From Acidobacteriota bacterium (GTDB taxonomy: Bacteria > Acidobacteriota > Polarisedimenticolia > QHYA01): 15,247 nt of DNA. Made by a program: the position numbers and the translations under genes. The notes below the pieces were generated by a model, which saw only the letters and a list, made by a program, of their open reading frames with translations, had not been told where the DNA came from and ran no database searches. Of the stretch, positions 14,216 to 15,247 are shown in pieces. Location of the stretch: contig QHYA01000177.1 in assembly GCA_003223995.1 (NCBI GenBank), positions 1 to 15,247 of the forward strand, given 5' to 3'. Within the stretch, counting starts at the first letter, position 1, and each line of letters opens with the position of its first letter.

Positions 14216-15172
14216 ATGACTCCGGTGCGTCCGGACGCGCCGAAGCGGGACAAGAAGGGGCGGAAGGGGAAAGGAGCTTTGCGCATCGGTATCGACGTCG
14301 GTGGGACGAAGATCGAGGCGATCGGGCTCGATGAGCGGGGCGAGGCGCTCGCACGCCTTCGGCTGCCGACCCCCCGCGGCGACTACGCGGCTACTCTTGA
14401 GACGATCGTCGGGCTCGTTCACGACCTCGAGGCCGCCGCCGGCCGGCGCGGCAGCGTGGGGATCGGCATGCCCGGAGCGATCTCAACCGCGACGAACCTG
14501 GTCAAGAATGCCAACTCGATCTGGCTCAACGGCAGGCCGCTCGCTGCCGACCTGGGGGAGCTTCTCGGGAGGCCGCTGAGGTTCGCCAATGACGCGAACT
14601 GCTTTGCGCTGTCAGAGGCCATCGACGGCGCGGCTGCAGGAGCGTCGGTGGTTTTTGGCGTGATCCTCGGAACGGGGACAGGAGGGGGCATCGTCGTGGA
14701 CGGTCGCGTCCTCACCGGGCGCAACGCGATCGCCGGCGAATGGGGCCACAACCCGCTTCCCTGGCCTCGGGAAAACGAGGCGCCGGGTCCCGTGTGCTAC
14801 TGCGGCCGGAGCGGCTGCATCGAGACCTTCCTTTCAGGTCCTGGTCTTTCGGCCGACCACGAGCGTGTCACGGGGCAGAAGCGCGCGCCCGAGGAGATCG
14901 TTGCGGCGGCGGCGAAAGGGGACGAGCGGGCCGAAGCGACTCTGTCTCGTCACGAGGAGAGGCTCGCGAGATCCCTGGCCTCCGTGATCAACATCCTCGA
15001 CCCCGACGTTATCGTCCTGGGAGGAGGGCTCTCGAACCTGACACGGCTCTACGCGAACGCGCCGCGCCTCTGGGGGAAGTTCGTCTTCTCCGACCGCGTG
15101 GACACACGCCTGGCGCCCCCGAACCACGGCGATTCGAGCGGCGTGCGGGGGGCCGCGCTGCTGTGGGAATGA
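14216..15172 (+). CDS. ROK-family sugar kinase (fructokinase/NagK-like)
   Basis: This cytoplasmic ATP-dependent sugar kinase of 318 aa carries the complete ROK set. The first phosphate loop is DVGGTK (27-32). NANSIWLNG (98-106) is the sugar-side loop. ND at 125-126 includes the catalytic D126. GTGTGGGI is at 152-159. GEWGH gives E175 and H178, and C194-x-C196-G-x-x-x-C201 completes the zinc site. The end, HGDSSGVRGAALLW, is as in bacterial Mak-type fructokinases. About 20 extra basic residues precede the domain. The ATG has AAGGA eight bases upstream. It is 64 bases after the hydratase stop and may share its transcript, though its function has no obvious link to acyl-CoA carboxylation. ROK specificities are hard to read from sequence: fructose, glucose, mannose or N-acetylglucosamine are all possible. 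Confidence 0.92.
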   Translation: MTPVRPDAPKRDKKGRKGKGALRIGIDVGGTKIEAIGLDERGEALARLRLPTPRGDYAATLETIVGLVHDLEAAAGRRGSVGIGMPGAISTATNLVKNANSIWLNGRPLAADLGELLGRPLRFANDANCFALSEAIDGAAAGASVVFGVILGTGTGGGIVVDGRVLTGRNAIAGEWGHNPLPWPRENEAPGPVCYCGRSGCIETFLSGPGLSADHERVTGQKRAPEEIVAAAAKGDERAEATLSRHEERLARSLASVINILDPDVIVLGGGLSNLTRLYANAPRLWGKFVFSDRVDTRLAPPNHGDSSGVRGAALLWE

Positions 15173-15186
15173 TGAGCGGCAACATC

Positions 15187-15206
15187 GGGCCGGGAGGAAC
15201 CGGCCC
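15187..15206 (+). terminator. GC hairpin after the ROK kinase
   Basis: GGGCCGG (15187-15193) pairs exactly with CCGGCCC (15200-15206) around a six-base loop, 14 bases after the kinase stop. There is no T-tract, so it may mark the 3' end without being a classic intrinsic terminator. The remaining bases to the window end show no gene. Confidence 0.45.
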
Positions 15207-15247
15207 CTGGATGCCGCTGGCCCCCACGCAAGGACTCGGAACAGGGC

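Overview
The window is GC-rich bacterial DNA with densely packed genes, frequent 4-base stop/start overlaps (ATGA, GTGA) and many arginine/alanine/glycine/proline-rich tails. I see no phage, insertion-sequence, CRISPR, rRNA or tRNA signal. An oxygen-independent, cobalamin-dependent ribonucleotide reductase, an AhpE-like peroxiredoxin, an AtuA-type acyl-CoA carboxylation cluster and a GT-C membrane protein would suit a chromosome of a soil, sediment or subsurface bacterium such as an Acidobacteriota-like lineage. The sequence alone does not fix the phylum.

Layout. (1) 2-463: peroxiredoxin, followed by two strong hairpins; the second has a T-rich tail and is a good intrinsic terminator. (2) 646-1206: a long non-coding stretch leading into nrdJ. 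It holds three DnaA-box-like elements at an 11-bp period, two NrdR boxes 31 bp apart, candidate promoters and a structured leader. (3) 1207-4206 nrdJ (class II RNR), translationally coupled to a small HNH protein (4203-4607) that lacks the usual motif histidine; a hairpin terminator follows. (4) 4754-6271 RluA-family pseudouridine synthase with a long basic tail of doubtful reading frame, then one or two small basic proteins. (5) Minus strand, 9777 down to 6668: a large GT-C-like membrane protein coupled to a five-helix membrane protein. (6) Plus strand, 9831-14151: a four-gene set (biotin-dependent carboxyltransferase, AtuA main domain, AtuA C-terminal domain as a separate gene, crotonase-family hydratase). 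Three of its four genes meet by a 4-base overlap or a very short gap. (7) 14216-15172 ROK sugar kinase with a hairpin after it.

How the genes work together. nrdJ makes deoxyribonucleotides. Its upstream region looks set up for control by the dNTP-sensing repressor NrdR and by DnaA, a combination known for E. coli nrdAB. The carboxyltransferase, AtuA pair and hydratase resemble the core of geranyl-CoA/methylcrotonyl-CoA-type degradation, in which a branched enoyl-CoA is carboxylated on its gamma-methyl group and the glutaconyl-type product is hydrated. The biotin carboxylase subunit, acyl-CoA dehydrogenase and lyase are not in the window, so the substrate is open.

The points most worth a second look are the nrdJ control region, the HNH protein without its motif histidine, the split AtuA module beside an orphan carboxyltransferase, and the frame conflict at the 3' end of the pseudouridine synthase gene.
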